This document shows, in pieces, positions 7,661 through 16,260 of a stretch of DNA of 64,000 nucleotides. The number at the start of each line of letters is the position of its first letter. The stretch's first letter is position 1. The position numbers and the translations under genes were made by a program. This DNA is from Mucilaginibacter mali (GTDB lineage: Bacteria > Bacteroidota > Bacteroidia > Sphingobacteriales > Sphingobacteriaceae): assembly GCF_013283875.1 (NCBI RefSeq), contig NZ_CP054139.1:2914001-2978000 (forward strand), read 5' to 3'. The notes under the pieces are model-generated. The model ran no database searches. It worked only from the letters and a program-made list of their open reading frames with translations, and was not told the DNA's origin.

Positions 7661-8620
7661 ATGAAGATCCTGGTTATCCGTTTCAGCTCCATGGGCGATA
7701 TTATTTACACCACACCTGTAGTGCGGTGCTTAAAGCAACTGCCCGATGTGGAGGTGCACTTTTTAACCAAGCCTGCTTTCAGGTATATTTACGATAATAA
7801 CCCCTATCTTGATAAGCTGCTGCTGTTAAAGGAAAGCCTGTCGGATACCATTACGGAAATCAAAGCCGAAAATTACGACCTGATCGTGGATCTGCATAGC
7901 AATCTGCGGACGGCGATCATCAAGTTGCGCACGGGCATTAAATCAACCACTTATAATAAGCAAAGGGTTAGCAAATGGCTTAGCCTTAAGTTTAAGCTGA
8001 AGTTGGTTGAACCGGTGCATTTGGTAGAGCGGTACTTAAAAACCATAAAATTTTTGGGCGTGGTGAACGATAACCTGCCTATCGATTACTATATCAAAAA
8101 AGATCATAGTGTAGCGAAGTTGCTGCCCCCATCACACAAAAAATTTATGGCCTTTGTGATAGGCGCTACCCACTTTACCAAGCGCATGCCCAACGAAAAG
8201 GTGATCAGCATTTGCCGGCAAATGCGCTTACCCGTAGTATTGCTGGGCGGTAACGATGTGAAGGAGAACGGCGATATCATAGCCAAAGCTGTTGGCCCCT
8301 ATGTATATAATGCCTGCGGCATCACCACGTTGGATGAATCGGTATACCTGGTATCAAAAGCCGAAGCCGTGGTGGGTTTCGATACCGGCCTTACGCATAT
8401 TGCCGAAGCATTTAATAAACCCATCGCTTCGATATGGGGCAGCACCGTGCCCGAATTATTGGGTGTGCAGCCTTATATGGTTAAAAAATCGCTTACTGCC
8501 GGGGTTACCCTGCCTTGTCGCCCGTGTTCAAAATTCGGGCAGGCGGCTTGTCCGCTGGGGCACTTTAAGTGTATGACGGAGATAGACGAGCGCGAGATCA
8601 TAAATTTTACAAATAATTAG
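7661..8620 (+). CDS. Glycosyltransferase family 9 (heptosyltransferase-like)
   Basis: The 319-residue protein starts MKILVIRFSSMGDIIYTTPV, the usual GT9 start, and has the donor-binding region GFDTGLTHIAEAFNKPIASI followed by GSTVPELLG. A cysteine cluster near the end (LPCRPC, ACPLGHFKCM) is common in Bacteroidota members. GT9 enzymes transfer heptose from ADP-heptose onto lipid A-core at the inner face of the inner membrane. Its start abuts the rfaE2 stop, supporting this role. Which core position it modifies cannot be told. Confidence 0.85.
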   Translation: MKILVIRFSSMGDIIYTTPVVRCLKQLPDVEVHFLTKPAFRYIYDNNPYLDKLLLLKESLSDTITEIKAENYDLIVDLHSNLRTAIIKLRTGIKSTTYNKQRVSKWLSLKFKLKLVEPVHLVERYLKTIKFLGVVNDNLPIDYYIKKDHSVAKLLPPSHKKFMAFVIGATHFTKRMPNEKVISICRQMRLPVVLLGGNDVKENGDIIAKAVGPYVYNACGITTLDESVYLVSKAEAVVGFDTGLTHIAEAFNKPIASIWGSTVPELLGVQPYMVKKSLTAGVTLPCRPCSKFGQAACPLGHFKCMTEIDEREIINFTNN

Positions 8621-8659
8621 CCGCAGGCTAAAGCTAAAATTTGCATCTTAGTTACACAG

Positions 8660-9292
8660 ATGAAGAAAACATTATTCATAATCCCCTTAATTTGCCTGTT
8701 ATGTGGCGCGGCCCACGCGCAGCGCAAAATAGAATATGGTTTTAGAGTTGGCGGCGGTTTGGCCATACAGCATATCGATAACAGCGGCATCTTGTCAAAC
8801 CAGTCGGTGCGTACTTTTACAGCCGGCGTATTCACAAACGTACCAGTGTTGAAGGAATACTATTTGCGCGGCGGCGTTTCCCTAACTACCAAAGGCACCG
8901 AATATACCGAAGACGCGCTAACCACCACCAACAAAATAAGATACATTGAAATACCGGTAGACCTGATGCGCAAGTACAGCATCCCAAAACTGGGAAAGCT
9001 GATAGCCGGAGCCGGTTTTTACGCGGCATCTACCAACGGCGGCAGCCTTACTTACGAAACACCCAATAGCACAACATCAAACAAAGCCGAGTTTGGCAGC
9101 GATTACGATTTTACCCGCTACGATGCCGGCATCAATTTACTGGCCGGGCTGGAACTGGATAACCGCCTCACCTTTAACCTTGGGTACGATCTGGGTTTGA
9201 TGAACATCGCATCGCAGGCGGTGAAGGATTCGGGGTATAAAGGAATATACAATCGCGAATTTACTATTACCCTTGGCTTAATATTTAAATAG
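8660..9292 (+). CDS. Outer-membrane beta-barrel protein (PorT-like family)
   Basis: The 210-residue protein has a signal peptide, residues 1-20, ending AAHA before Q21, and then alternating amphipathic strands rich in Gly, Tyr and Leu (YGFRVGGGL, LRGGVSLTT, LIAGAGFYA, FNLGYDLGL) ending in a C-terminal phenylalanine-lysine strand. This is the pattern of the Bacteroidota outer membrane beta-barrel family PF13568. A porin, receptor or structural role cannot be assigned. It follows the GT9 gene by 39 bases and the phosphatase follows it by 12. Confidence 0.78.
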   Translation: MKKTLFIIPLICLLCGAAHAQRKIEYGFRVGGGLAIQHIDNSGILSNQSVRTFTAGVFTNVPVLKEYYLRGGVSLTTKGTEYTEDALTTTNKIRYIEIPVDLMRKYSIPKLGKLIAGAGFYAASTNGGSLTYETPNSTTSNKAEFGSDYDFTRYDAGINLLAGLELDNRLTFNLGYDLGLMNIASQAVKDSGYKGIYNREFTITLGLIFK

Positions 9293-9304
9293 GATACATA
9301 CCTG

Positions 9305-9781
9305 ATGAAAAAATTACTGTTGATACGCCACGCCAAAGCCGGTAGCCACGATATAAACGATTTCGACCGTCCGCTGACCGACCGTGGCATTCACGATGCC
9401 GCGATGATAGCCGGCAAACTAAAGCAAGCCGAACTGATCCCCGAGTATTTTGTTACCAGCCCCTCGCTGCGCACCAAAACCACCACCGATATTTTTGCAG
9501 GGGTTTTATCGGTTACCAACCGTGCTGATAACAAGCATATTTACGAAGCTAATACGCACGATCTGCTTAAAGTAATCGACCACTTGCCCGACGAGTATAG
9601 CTTCATCGCCCTGGTTGGCCATAACCCTGGCATTAGCCAGGTATTGTACGAGTTAACCGGCGAAATGCGCGATATGTCGCCCGCCGACGCTGCGCTGATC
9701 GGCTTTGATTTTGACGAATGGGAAATGGTGCATAGCGATACCGGCAAACTGGCCTGGTATGATTCGCCGAAGAATTATTGA
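9305..9781 (+). CDS. SixA-type histidine phosphatase
   Basis: A 158-residue histidine phosphatase of the short SixA branch. The catalytic RHA motif is at R8-H9 (LLIRHAKAG) and the second histidine is H106 in VGHNPG. SixA of E. coli removes phosphate from phosphohistidine in HPt or NPr proteins; whether this protein does so is unknown, although a lone HPt protein is encoded 8 kb away. It lies 12 bases after the barrel gene, probably in one transcript. Confidence 0.82.
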   Translation: MKKLLLIRHAKAGSHDINDFDRPLTDRGIHDAAMIAGKLKQAELIPEYFVTSPSLRTKTTTDIFAGVLSVTNRADNKHIYEANTHDLLKVIDHLPDEYSFIALVGHNPGISQVLYELTGEMRDMSPADAALIGFDFDEWEMVHSDTGKLAWYDSPKNY

Positions 9782-9800
9782 CTTTTTTAAGTATTAATAG

Positions 9801-9950
9801 CAATTTAACCACAAAGAGCACTAAGAAACACCTTATTGGTTAACACAAAGTTCACAAAGTTTTTTGAAGTGTTTAGACACAAAGGCTTTGTGGTTCTTTG
9901 TGCCTATTTACATAAGCAAGTCTTTGTGTACTTTGTGGTTAAATTGCCAC
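9801..9950. repeat. Palindromic intergenic repeat, 'ttaaccacaaag' family, copy 2
   Basis: AATTTAACCACAAAG at the left and CTTTGTGGTTAAATTGCC at the right are inverted. Inside, CACAAAGTTCACAAAG and CTTTGTGGTTCTTTGTG form further inverted words. It fills the converging gap between the SixA-type gene and dprA and matches the element at 177-368. Confidence 0.75.
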
Positions 9951-9960
9951 AACGTGTATC

Positions 9961-11064
9961 TCAATTCACCACATAAGTCTTCCCCGGTAACGAGCGGATA
10001 AAGCCCTGCATTTCCATATTCAGCAGGTTCATGGCTAAGGTGCTGGTTGGCATGCTGATGCGGATGGCCAGGTCATCGATAGCCAGCGGGGCTTTATTAT
10101 TGCGGATGGTTTCGTAGATCAATTGTTCGGGAGTGGATAGATCTATCGGCAGCATCAGTTGCTCGGGAACCGAACCCGCATCATCGCGCTTTTCCCAACC
10201 CATCATAAAGGCCAGGTCGGCCATACACGATAACAGCGAGGCTTTATTATTACGGATCAGGAAGTTACAGCCCTCCGAAAATTCATCATTTATCCGTCCC
10301 GGGAACGCGAATACATCGCGGTTGTACGAGTTGGCAATTTCGGCAGTAATGAGGGCGCCACCCTTTATACTGGCTTCCACTACTATCGTAGCATCAGCCA
10401 TGCCGGCAACAATGCGGTTGCGTTGCGGGAAGTTCTCGCGGTTAGGTATCGTGCCCGATGGATATTCAGTCAGCACCGCGCCTTCCTTTTGCATTTTATC
10501 GGCTAAAGCACGGTTCCCTGCGGGATACATCGTATCAAAACCATGGCCCAGCACCCCTACTGTCGGGATATTATACTTCAGGCTGGCGCGATGTGCTGCG
10601 GTATCAATACCAAGGGCAAGTCCGCTTGCTATCAGTACATGATATTGCTGTAATTCTTCAATCAACTGGTTACAAAGGTGCTTGCCGTAGTCGGTGGCGT
10701 TTCGGGTGCCCACAATGCTGATCACCTTGGGTACATTGAAGTCGGCCATGCCTTTGCTGTACAATAATAACGGTGCATCGTCGCAGCTTTTCAGGCGCTT
10801 GGGGTAGCGGGCATCGTGATAATAAATAATGTCCACACCGTTCTTTTCGGCAAAGGCCAGCTCCTGTTCGGCGCGTAGTAATGGGGACTTCATATCGGCC
10901 AGCAGCCCCACGCGCTTATCGGCAATGCCGGGCACATTCTTTAGCTTGGCTACAGGCGTGTTGAATACGGCTTCGGCGCTGCCGGCGTAGGCTATCATGG
11001 CACGGGCATAAGCCGGGCCAATACCTTTTATAAATGTGAGGGCAACCTGGTGTAATAAGGACAT
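9961..11064 (-). CDS. dprA: DNA-processing protein DprA
   Basis: The 367-residue protein has the DprA layout: N-terminal helix-hairpin-helix-like region (residues about 1-60), Rossmann domain with GTRNATDYG at 119-127, ASGLALGIDTAAH at 147-158, the GHGFD and YP.GN stretch near 173-184, FPQRNRIVAG at 212-221 and ASIKGGALITA near 231-241, and a C-terminal winged helix. DprA loads RecA on incoming single-stranded DNA in natural transformation. No other competence genes are in the window. It stands alone. Confidence 0.92.
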   Translation of the reverse strand: MSLLHQVALTFIKGIGPAYARAMIAYAGSAEAVFNTPVAKLKNVPGIADKRVGLLADMKSPLLRAEQELAFAEKNGVDIIYYHDARYPKRLKSCDDAPLLLYSKGMADFNVPKVISIVGTRNATDYGKHLCNQLIEELQQYHVLIASGLALGIDTAAHRASLKYNIPTVGVLGHGFDTMYPAGNRALADKMQKEGAVLTEYPSGTIPNRENFPQRNRIVAGMADATIVVEASIKGGALITAEIANSYNRDVFAFPGRINDEFSEGCNFLIRNNKASLLSCMADLAFMMGWEKRDDAGSVPEQLMLPIDLSTPEQLIYETIRNNKAPLAIDDLAIRISMPTSTLAMNLLNMEMQGFIRSLPGKTYVVN

Positions 11065-11133
11065 TTGCCCGCTAATATAACTAACCGCCGCAATTTGCTA
11101 AAACAATTAGGAAAATATCGGGTTATAATTTTG

Positions 11134-11206
11134 CACCTCTCCTTCGGAGAGGATTTAAGAAGCATATTTTTAGAACCCTCTCCGTTGGAGATGGCAGGGA
11201 GAGGTA
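11134..11206. repeat. Palindromic intergenic repeat, 'cctctcc' family, copy 1
   Basis: CACCTCTCCTTCGGAGAGG and CCCTCTCCGTTGGAGATGG each form a small hairpin; the outer ends CACCTCTCC and GGGAGAGGT are inverted. Relatives are at 34841-34875, 44864-44972 and 45937-46041. Confidence 0.65.
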
Positions 11207-11219
11207 AAACATTTCTGTT

Positions 11220-11573
11220 ATGAAAACTACCAAAGCACGTAACACCTATCGCTATTTTACAGCAGTAACCGTAAGCCTGGGACTAACCTTTGCCGGTATA
11301 GTAAAAGCACAGGAGCCACCCAAACCCGGCACGCCGCCTACACCGCCACCATCGCCGGTGGAAGTTTTTAATAAAATAAATCCGTTTAAAAAGAATAAAA
11401 AGGCCGCCCCTGCCCCGCCGGTTGCCGATGATAAAAAGGTTCCAAAGGCTGGGCCGGCTGAAAAAGCGGATGGGCCGGGCACCCCGCCGCCGCCACCAAA
11501 TCCCTTAGATCTGTTTAAGAAAAATAAAAAGGCCGAGCCTAAAAAGCCGCCGGTGCCGCCAGCGGCACACTAA
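11220..11573 (+). CDS. Proline/lysine-rich exported protein of unknown function
   Basis: I do not recognise a family. The 117-residue product has a membrane or signal segment at residues about 13-31 ending VKA before Q32, and the mature part is low-complexity, rich in Pro, Lys and Ala. It contains two related units: PSPVEVFNKINPFKKNKKA and PNPLDLFKKNKKA, separated by a Pro/Lys linker, indicating an internal duplication. It lies between divergent dprA and a converging AraC gene that ends 2 bases later. The start MKTTKARN follows a repeat. It could be a cell-envelope adhesin or a linker protein, but that is guesswork. Confidence 0.6.
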   Translation: MKTTKARNTYRYFTAVTVSLGLTFAGIVKAQEPPKPGTPPTPPPSPVEVFNKINPFKKNKKAAPAPPVADDKKVPKAGPAEKADGPGTPPPPPNPLDLFKKNKKAEPKKPPVPPAAH

Positions 11574-11575
11574 CA

Positions 11576-12469
11576 TTATACCTGACCTTCGGCACGGGCA
11601 AAGCCCACCGTTTCGCGATAAACCTGTGGAGGTACGCTTGCATTGGTTTTAAAAAACCGGCTGAAGTAAAATTCATCGTTAAAGCCCAGTTCGTACGCTA
11701 TGGTTTTTACGGGTTTTGATGTAAGGTATAGTTCTCGTTTAGCCTCGATGATAATACGTTCGGCTATCAGGTTTGTGAGGGTTTTATTAAAATGTGTTTT
11801 AGTAACCCGGTTAAGTGCCTTGGTAGTAATATTAAGCATATCGGCATATTCGCCGGGGCTGTGCTTTGTTTTATAATGCTCTTCAATTGCATCTTTAAGT
11901 GTTTGTAATATAAAAGGCTCCTTTTCATGTTTAAAAACAGGCTCCAGGTTTTGGCTTAGCTTAAGACGCGACGCGTTGATCAAAAATATCTTCAGGTACG
12001 ATACCATCAACTCATATTGAGCAAGGTCTGCGTTTTGCATCTCAATTTTTAATTGATCTATCAACATTAACATCGCCTGCACATCCTGATCGCCTAAATT
12101 AACCAGCGGCGATTTATAAATATTATTAAACAGCACGCCGTTACAAGCCACTTCAGCCTGGTGTTTATGGATGCAGAAAAAATCAGGGTGAAAGCTGATC
12201 AATATACCTTTAAACCCATTATCGGCCTTAAACATAAAGGGCTGATAAACCGCAAAGCAAGCCAGCGTATTAGCTGTAAAAAAATATTCCGACATATCGG
12301 TTTTAACCTTTCCAGCACCATTCAAAACCAGGATAATGGAGTAGTAATTATAGTTCTTTGTGTGGTTAAAATAGGAGTCGTCTTCAAAACCGAATATTTT
12401 AAAGGCCAGCGCGTTTGTTTGCGGGTTAATTAAAGTAAAAGCGGTCTGCGCGGTCAAGTCGGTAGTCAT
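11576..12469 (-). CDS. AraC-family transcriptional regulator
   Basis: The 297-residue protein has an N-terminal cupin-like sensor region (residues about 20-170) and a C-terminal AraC double helix-turn-helix (about 195-290) with LNRVTKTHFNKTLTNLI and IAYELGFNDEFYFSRFFKT, the second recognition segment. It is a probable effector-responsive activator. It is the last gene of a minus-strand group, 15 bases after the NTF2-like gene; an AraC protein beside two small enzyme-like genes often regulates them, but no operator was identified. Ligand unknown. Confidence 0.85.
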   Translation of the reverse strand: MTTDLTAQTAFTLINPQTNALAFKIFGFEDDSYFNHTKNYNYYSIILVLNGAGKVKTDMSEYFFTANTLACFAVYQPFMFKADNGFKGILISFHPDFFCIHKHQAEVACNGVLFNNIYKSPLVNLGDQDVQAMLMLIDQLKIEMQNADLAQYELMVSYLKIFLINASRLKLSQNLEPVFKHEKEPFILQTLKDAIEEHYKTKHSPGEYADMLNITTKALNRVTKTHFNKTLTNLIAERIIIEAKRELYLTSKPVKTIAYELGFNDEFYFSRFFKTNASVPPQVYRETVGFARAEGQV

Positions 12470-12484
12470 TTAATACGGAATATT

Positions 12485-12898
12485 TTAAAACAAGGTACGG
12501 TCGGTTTCGGATATTTCCATATCGTTAATACTGGCAAAACGTTTTCGCATCAGGCCGTTTTCGTCAAACTCCCAAAGTTCGTTACCGTAGCTGCGGTACC
12601 ATTGGCCGGCTGCATTGTGCCATTCATATTCAAAGCGCACCGCCATCCGGTTTTCGCGGAAGCCCCATAGTTCCTTCTTTAATTTATAATCAAGTTCCTT
12701 TTCCCATTTGCGGGTTAAAAAGGCTTTTACCTCGTCGCGGCCGTTTATAAATTCAGTTCGGTTACGCCATTCGGTATCAAGGGTATAGGCCAGGCAAACC
12801 TTTTCCGGATCGCGGGTATTCCAGGCATCTTGGGCCATTTGCACTTTTTGCAAAGCCGTTTCCATATTAAAAGGAGGAAAGGGTGTTTTTTGTTCCAT
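12485..12898 (-). CDS. NTF2-like (DUF1348) protein
   Basis: The 137-residue protein resembles the DUF1348 branch of the NTF2-like fold: [39 protein letters not shown] and [13 protein letters not shown] are typical stretches. Members are small cone-shaped proteins, some enzymatic, many uncharacterised. It lies between the AhpD-like and AraC genes in the same orientation with short gaps (65 and 15 bases), so co-expression is likely. No catalytic residues can be asserted. Confidence 0.75.
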   Translation of the reverse strand: MEQKTPFPPFNMETALQKVQMAQDAWNTRDPEKVCLAYTLDTEWRNRTEFINGRDEVKAFLTRKWEKELDYKLKKELWGFRENRMAVRFEYEWHNAAGQWYRSYGNELWEFDENGLMRKRFASINDMEISETDRTLF

Positions 12899-12963
12899 TG
12901 TGATGTTTTTTATAAGGCGGGATAAAATTAATTATTTTATCCCGCCTTTAAAGTAAGGGTTAC

Positions 12964-13518
12964 TTATATGGCTGCGCTTTCCAACAGATCGGCCACAGGG
13001 AAATCATTCAGCACATCTGCCGCATTATTAAAATAGTTGGTAAAGATATTCAGGCCAACATGGGCGATGATCTCGGCAATCGCGGCTTCACTGTAACCGG
13101 CATTCTTCAGCGCGTTCACATCGGCATCGTTCACCAGGCCCTTTTTTTCAACCAGGATGCGGGCAAAATCAAGCGCGGCCTGTATTTTGGCATCACCCGA
13201 TCGGCCTTCGTGAGCCGCCTTTAACGACGCGGCATCGATGTGCATCATTTTTTCACCAATAAAATTATGGGCCGAATTACAATAGGTACAGCTATTGGCG
13301 TTAGCCACTGTAATGGCCAGCAGTTGACCAAGCTTGCCACCTATCGAGCTTTTGCCCAACGCGTTGTTCAAGCCAAGATATCCCTCCAGCACAGCAGGCG
13401 AATTACCCATAGTACGCATCATATTAGGTATCATCCCTAATTTGGTTTGGATGGCGTTAAATAACTCTTTACTTGCGCCTGTAGTTGCTTCGGGGTTTAG
13501 TGCGGTTATGCGTTGCAT
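12964..13518 (-). CDS. Carboxymuconolactone decarboxylase / AhpD-like protein
   Basis: The 184-residue protein has the AhpD-like core: LLAITVANANSCTYCNSAHN with C77, C80 and H84, the CxxC and proton-relay histidine used by AhpD-type peroxidase partners. It may reduce peroxides or alkyl hydroperoxides, or act as a redox carrier. It begins the minus-strand group with the NTF2-like and AraC genes and is divergent from blaI; the 220-base gap between them holds three BlaI-type operators about 120 bases from its start, so it might be co-regulated. Confidence 0.8.
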   Translation of the reverse strand: MQRITALNPEATTGASKELFNAIQTKLGMIPNMMRTMGNSPAVLEGYLGLNNALGKSSIGGKLGQLLAITVANANSCTYCNSAHNFIGEKMMHIDAASLKAAHEGRSGDAKIQAALDFARILVEKKGLVNDADVNALKNAGYSEAAIAEIIAHVGLNIFTNYFNNAADVLNDFPVADLLESAAI

Positions 13519-13639
13519 TTTGTTTAAGATTTAATTTGTCGTTATTGACAATACAAAGGTGCACAGCCTGCCCTGCCCTTGCCATGGATGATGGTAGCCA
13601 GTGCATGGACAAAAAGGACAGATTTAAACACTCCAAAAA

Positions 13640-13711
13640 AAACTATAAAAATAGTTTGCAAACTATAAAAATAGTTTGCACCTTTATTAAACCAAACTAT
13701 AAAAATAGTTT
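13640..13711 (+). promoter_or_regulatory. Three-copy palindromic operator for the BlaI-type repressor
   Basis: AAACTATAAAAATAGTTT, a perfect 7-4-7 palindrome, occurs three times: 13640-13657, 13660-13677 and 13694-13711. The first two are spaced exactly 20 bases, two turns of DNA, the third 34 bases further. The TTTG at the end of copy 1 and the ATAGTTTG at the end of copy 2 have the spacing of the -33 and -7 elements, so bound repressor would cover the promoter. The site lies 28 bases before blaI. BlaI/MecI-family autoregulation from such palindromes is established; this case is inferred. Confidence 0.8.
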
Positions 13712-13738
13712 CTCCTGATAATTTAGTTAACAATATAT

Positions 13739-14119
13739 ATGACGTTGATAAAAGAACTTACCAAAGCCGAAGAACAAGTGATGCAGATATTATGGCAACT
13801 GGGCGAAGCCATTGTGAAAGACATCCTTGAAAAAATGCCCGACCCGCGACCGGCCTATAACACCGTATCAACAGTGGTGCGCGTGCTGGAGGGCAAGGGT
13901 TTTATAGATCATAAAGCCTATGGCAACTCGCACGTGTACTTTGCCACCATCAGCGAAGCCGAGTACAAAAAGTTCACGTTTGATAAAATGATGAGCAGCT
14001 ATTTCAGCAACTCCTACAAAAGCCTGGTATCTTTTTTAGTGCAGGAAAAAAACCTGAGCGCCGAGGAACTGGACGAAATAAGCAAACTGGCCGAAAAACT
14101 TAAAAACAAAAGATCATGA
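13739..14119 (+). CDS. BlaI/MecI-family transcriptional repressor
   Basis: A 126-residue protein with the BlaI/MecI/CopY winged helix: LTKAEEQVMQILWQLGEA, then PAYNTVSTVVRVLEGKGFI (recognition helix and wing) and a C-terminal dimerisation part. Such repressors are inactivated by cleavage after a membrane M56 protease is triggered. The stop overlaps the start of the M56 gene by four bases (ATGA), and three palindromic operators lie just upstream, so it very likely represses its own operon. Antibiotic resistance is not implied; no beta-lactamase is nearby. Confidence 0.9.
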   Translation: MTLIKELTKAEEQVMQILWQLGEAIVKDILEKMPDPRPAYNTVSTVVRVLEGKGFIDHKAYGNSHVYFATISEAEYKKFTFDKMMSSYFSNSYKSLVSFLVQEKNLSAEELDEISKLAEKLKNKRS

Positions 14120-16185
14120 ACTGGATATATTACCTGTTAGAGGCTAACCTGTACCTCGCCGCGTTTTACCTGGTTTATTACTTTGTTTTACGCCGGGAAA
14201 CTTACTACCAGCTTAACCGGGCCTATCTGCTTGCCGCCTGTATAATAGCCTTCATTATTCCGCTGATGCAGGTTGGCAGTTTGCGCACCTACACTCCGCA
14301 GCCACAGCCAACAGTTTCGCCGGCCATATCGGTAATTGATCCGGCTATCATCCAGCACGATCAGGCTATTGCCACAGTAAACACCACTTATGTATGGACC
14401 ACTGCCGATTACTACTTGCTGGCCTATATGCTGGTTGCGGTAATTATGCTGTTAGTTTTTGGTATCAAGTTGTTTAAACTGATACAATTATCCCGTAAGA
14501 CAAGGCAAGCCGGCAATGGCTTCTACATGGTGGAGATTGCCGACGACAACAACGCGTTCTCGTTCTTTAAATACCTGTTTATCGATCCTAAACTGGCCGG
14601 CTCCACAGCCATCGTTCAGCACGAACTGGTGCATATCCGCCAAAGGCATAGTCTGGATATCGTTTTCCTGGAACTGTTTAAGATCGTCAACTGGTTTAAC
14701 CCGGTGGCCTATCTGCTGCAAAATAGCATTAAAGAACTGCACGAGTTTATTGCCGACCAGGAAACCGCCCGCCAGCAAGACGACGTAAACGGCTATACCG
14801 ATTTCCTGATCAACAATGCCTATGGCTTTATACCACGCACACTTACTCATAATTTCTTCAATAAGAACCTGTTAAAAACCCGTATAATAATGCTCCACCA
14901 AAAACGCTCGGGCGGCTTAGCGAGGCTAAAGCTGCTGCTCATCCTGCCGTTATGCGCCGGCCTGCTTTGCGCATCAACACTGGCATTTTCAAAAACTTAT
15001 GGCTACGTAGATCTGCTGCCACACAAAGCCACGGCCGATAGCGGAAAAGTGCCACCTCCCCCGCCACCTCCCGCTGCTCCTCATGATGTAAAATATACAG
15101 GCATGCAAACACCACCGCCGCCGCCACCACCTATGGTACTGAATAAGAACTACATAGAACTTGGTATCTATATGCAAAATCATTTAAAATACCCTAAAGT
15201 TGCAGCCGACAGTCATACCGCGGGTACAGTGATCATTAACTTCAGGTTAGATGAAAAGCACATGATCACCGATTTAAAGGTGGAAAAAAGCATAGGTAAT
15301 GGCCTTGATGAAGAGGCCATAAGGCTGATGCACGATTTTAAAAAACCGGTTAATGATAAACCCGGCTATCACACTATCGGCCTCGACTTCAGACTTAAAG
15401 ACCAGCGCTTTAAAGAAACCGTATCGCCCGAAGCAAAAAACAAACCCGGTTACGTAGGCGAATTATCGCTGCCCGGATCTTTACGCTTTCCGCCACCGGT
15501 GATCAAGGCAGATGGCGTGAGCAGTACTTCACCAAAACCAAAGGTAGACCGGGTGCGCTTCCCGCCGCCGGTGGTTGTGGCCGACACTAATATTAAAAAC
15601 CCACCAAAACCGAAGGTAGACCGGGTACGTTTCCCGCCACCAGTGGTCAGGGCCGATGTTAATACCAAAACATCACCCAAGCATAAGGTAGACCAGGTAC
15701 GATTCCCGCCACCGGTAATTAGGCCCGATGGCAAGGTTCCGCCTCCGCCGCCAAAACCGAAGGTTGATAGAGTACGCTTCCCGGATACCACAGGCGCTGC
15801 CGATTTTAGTGAATTTTACTCGCAAATGGCAAGAACGGTCCGCTATTCTTCAGAAGCGCGTGAAAAAGGGTTACAAGGAAGGGTAATAGCAGTTTTTAAT
15901 ATAGACAGCGACCGCCGGATACGTAATATTAAGATCATGAGGGGCTTGAACGATGCGCAGAACGAGGAATTAGTTAACCGCATATTTGATGGCATTGTGC
16001 CTGCATCGGCCAAAACGGGCGTTAATTATATCATGACGTTTAACTTCAACCTGGTTGACGATGCCGGCAACAACGTAAAAATGAGCCCCAATTTTAAAGG
16101 TAAAAACTATATTAAGGATTATAAACCCAACAATTTTCCTTACACCTCATTGCACGAGGTGGTACTGGTGTCAAGAGTAAAATAA
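14116..16185 (+). CDS. M56 (BlaR1-like) membrane metalloprotease with TonB-like domains
   Basis: The 689-residue protein starts with three membrane segments (about 2-24, 32-54, 96-118), then the zinc motif HELVH at 169-173 with the later ELHEFIADQ, and a fourth segment near 275-297. The periplasmic part has a TonB C-terminal-like domain (about 348-435), a proline-rich stretch of about five 20-25-residue units with the core KPKVDRVRFPPPVV (about 456-555), and a second TonB-like domain (about 560-665, EKGLQGRVIAVFNID). It is the likely sensor-protease that relieves repression by the upstream BlaI protein. Penicillin-binding domains of true BlaR1 are absent; TonB-like domains replace them. The signal sensed is unknown. 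Confidence 0.85.
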   Translation: MNWIYYLLEANLYLAAFYLVYYFVLRRETYYQLNRAYLLAACIIAFIIPLMQVGSLRTYTPQPQPTVSPAISVIDPAIIQHDQAIATVNTTYVWTTADYYLLAYMLVAVIMLLVFGIKLFKLIQLSRKTRQAGNGFYMVEIADDNNAFSFFKYLFIDPKLAGSTAIVQHELVHIRQRHSLDIVFLELFKIVNWFNPVAYLLQNSIKELHEFIADQETARQQDDVNGYTDFLINNAYGFIPRTLTHNFFNKNLLKTRIIMLHQKRSGGLARLKLLLILPLCAGLLCASTLAFSKTYGYVDLLPHKATADSGKVPPPPPPPAAPHDVKYTGMQTPPPPPPPMVLNKNYIELGIYMQNHLKYPKVAADSHTAGTVIINFRLDEKHMITDLKVEKSIGNGLDEEAIRLMHDFKKPVNDKPGYHTIGLDFRLKDQRFKETVSPEAKNKPGYVGELSLPGSLRFPPPVIKADGVSSTSPKPKVDRVRFPPPVVVADTNIKNPPKPKVDRVRFPPPVVRADVNTKTSPKHKVDQVRFPPPVIRPDGKVPPPPPKPKVDRVRFPDTTGAADFSEFYSQMARTVRYSSEAREKGLQGRVIAVFNIDSDRRIRNIKIMRGLNDAQNEELVNRIFDGIVPASAKTGVNYIMTFNFNLVDDAGNNVKMSPNFKGKNYIKDYKPNNFPYTSLHEVVLVSRVK

Positions 16186-16202
16186 CAAAGGAATCCCTAA
16201 CA

Positions 16203-16254
16203 TGATAAAACAAGAAAACCGGGAAATTAATTTCCCGGCTTTCTTGTTTTATCA
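16203..16254. terminator. Bidirectional terminator between M56 gene and rsmG
   Basis: A long stem, TGATAAAACAAGAAA plus CCGGGAAA on the left, pairs with TTTCCCGG and TTTCTTGTTTTATCA on the right, nearly perfect over 24 bases, in the converging gap. Confidence 0.85.
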
Positions 16255-16260
16255 GCAGAC

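Noticed and set aside
13739..16185. Beta-lactam resistance determinant
   Set aside because: BlaI/M56 pairs in this phylum are usually unrelated to beta-lactamase; no penicillin-binding sensor domain or beta-lactamase gene is here.
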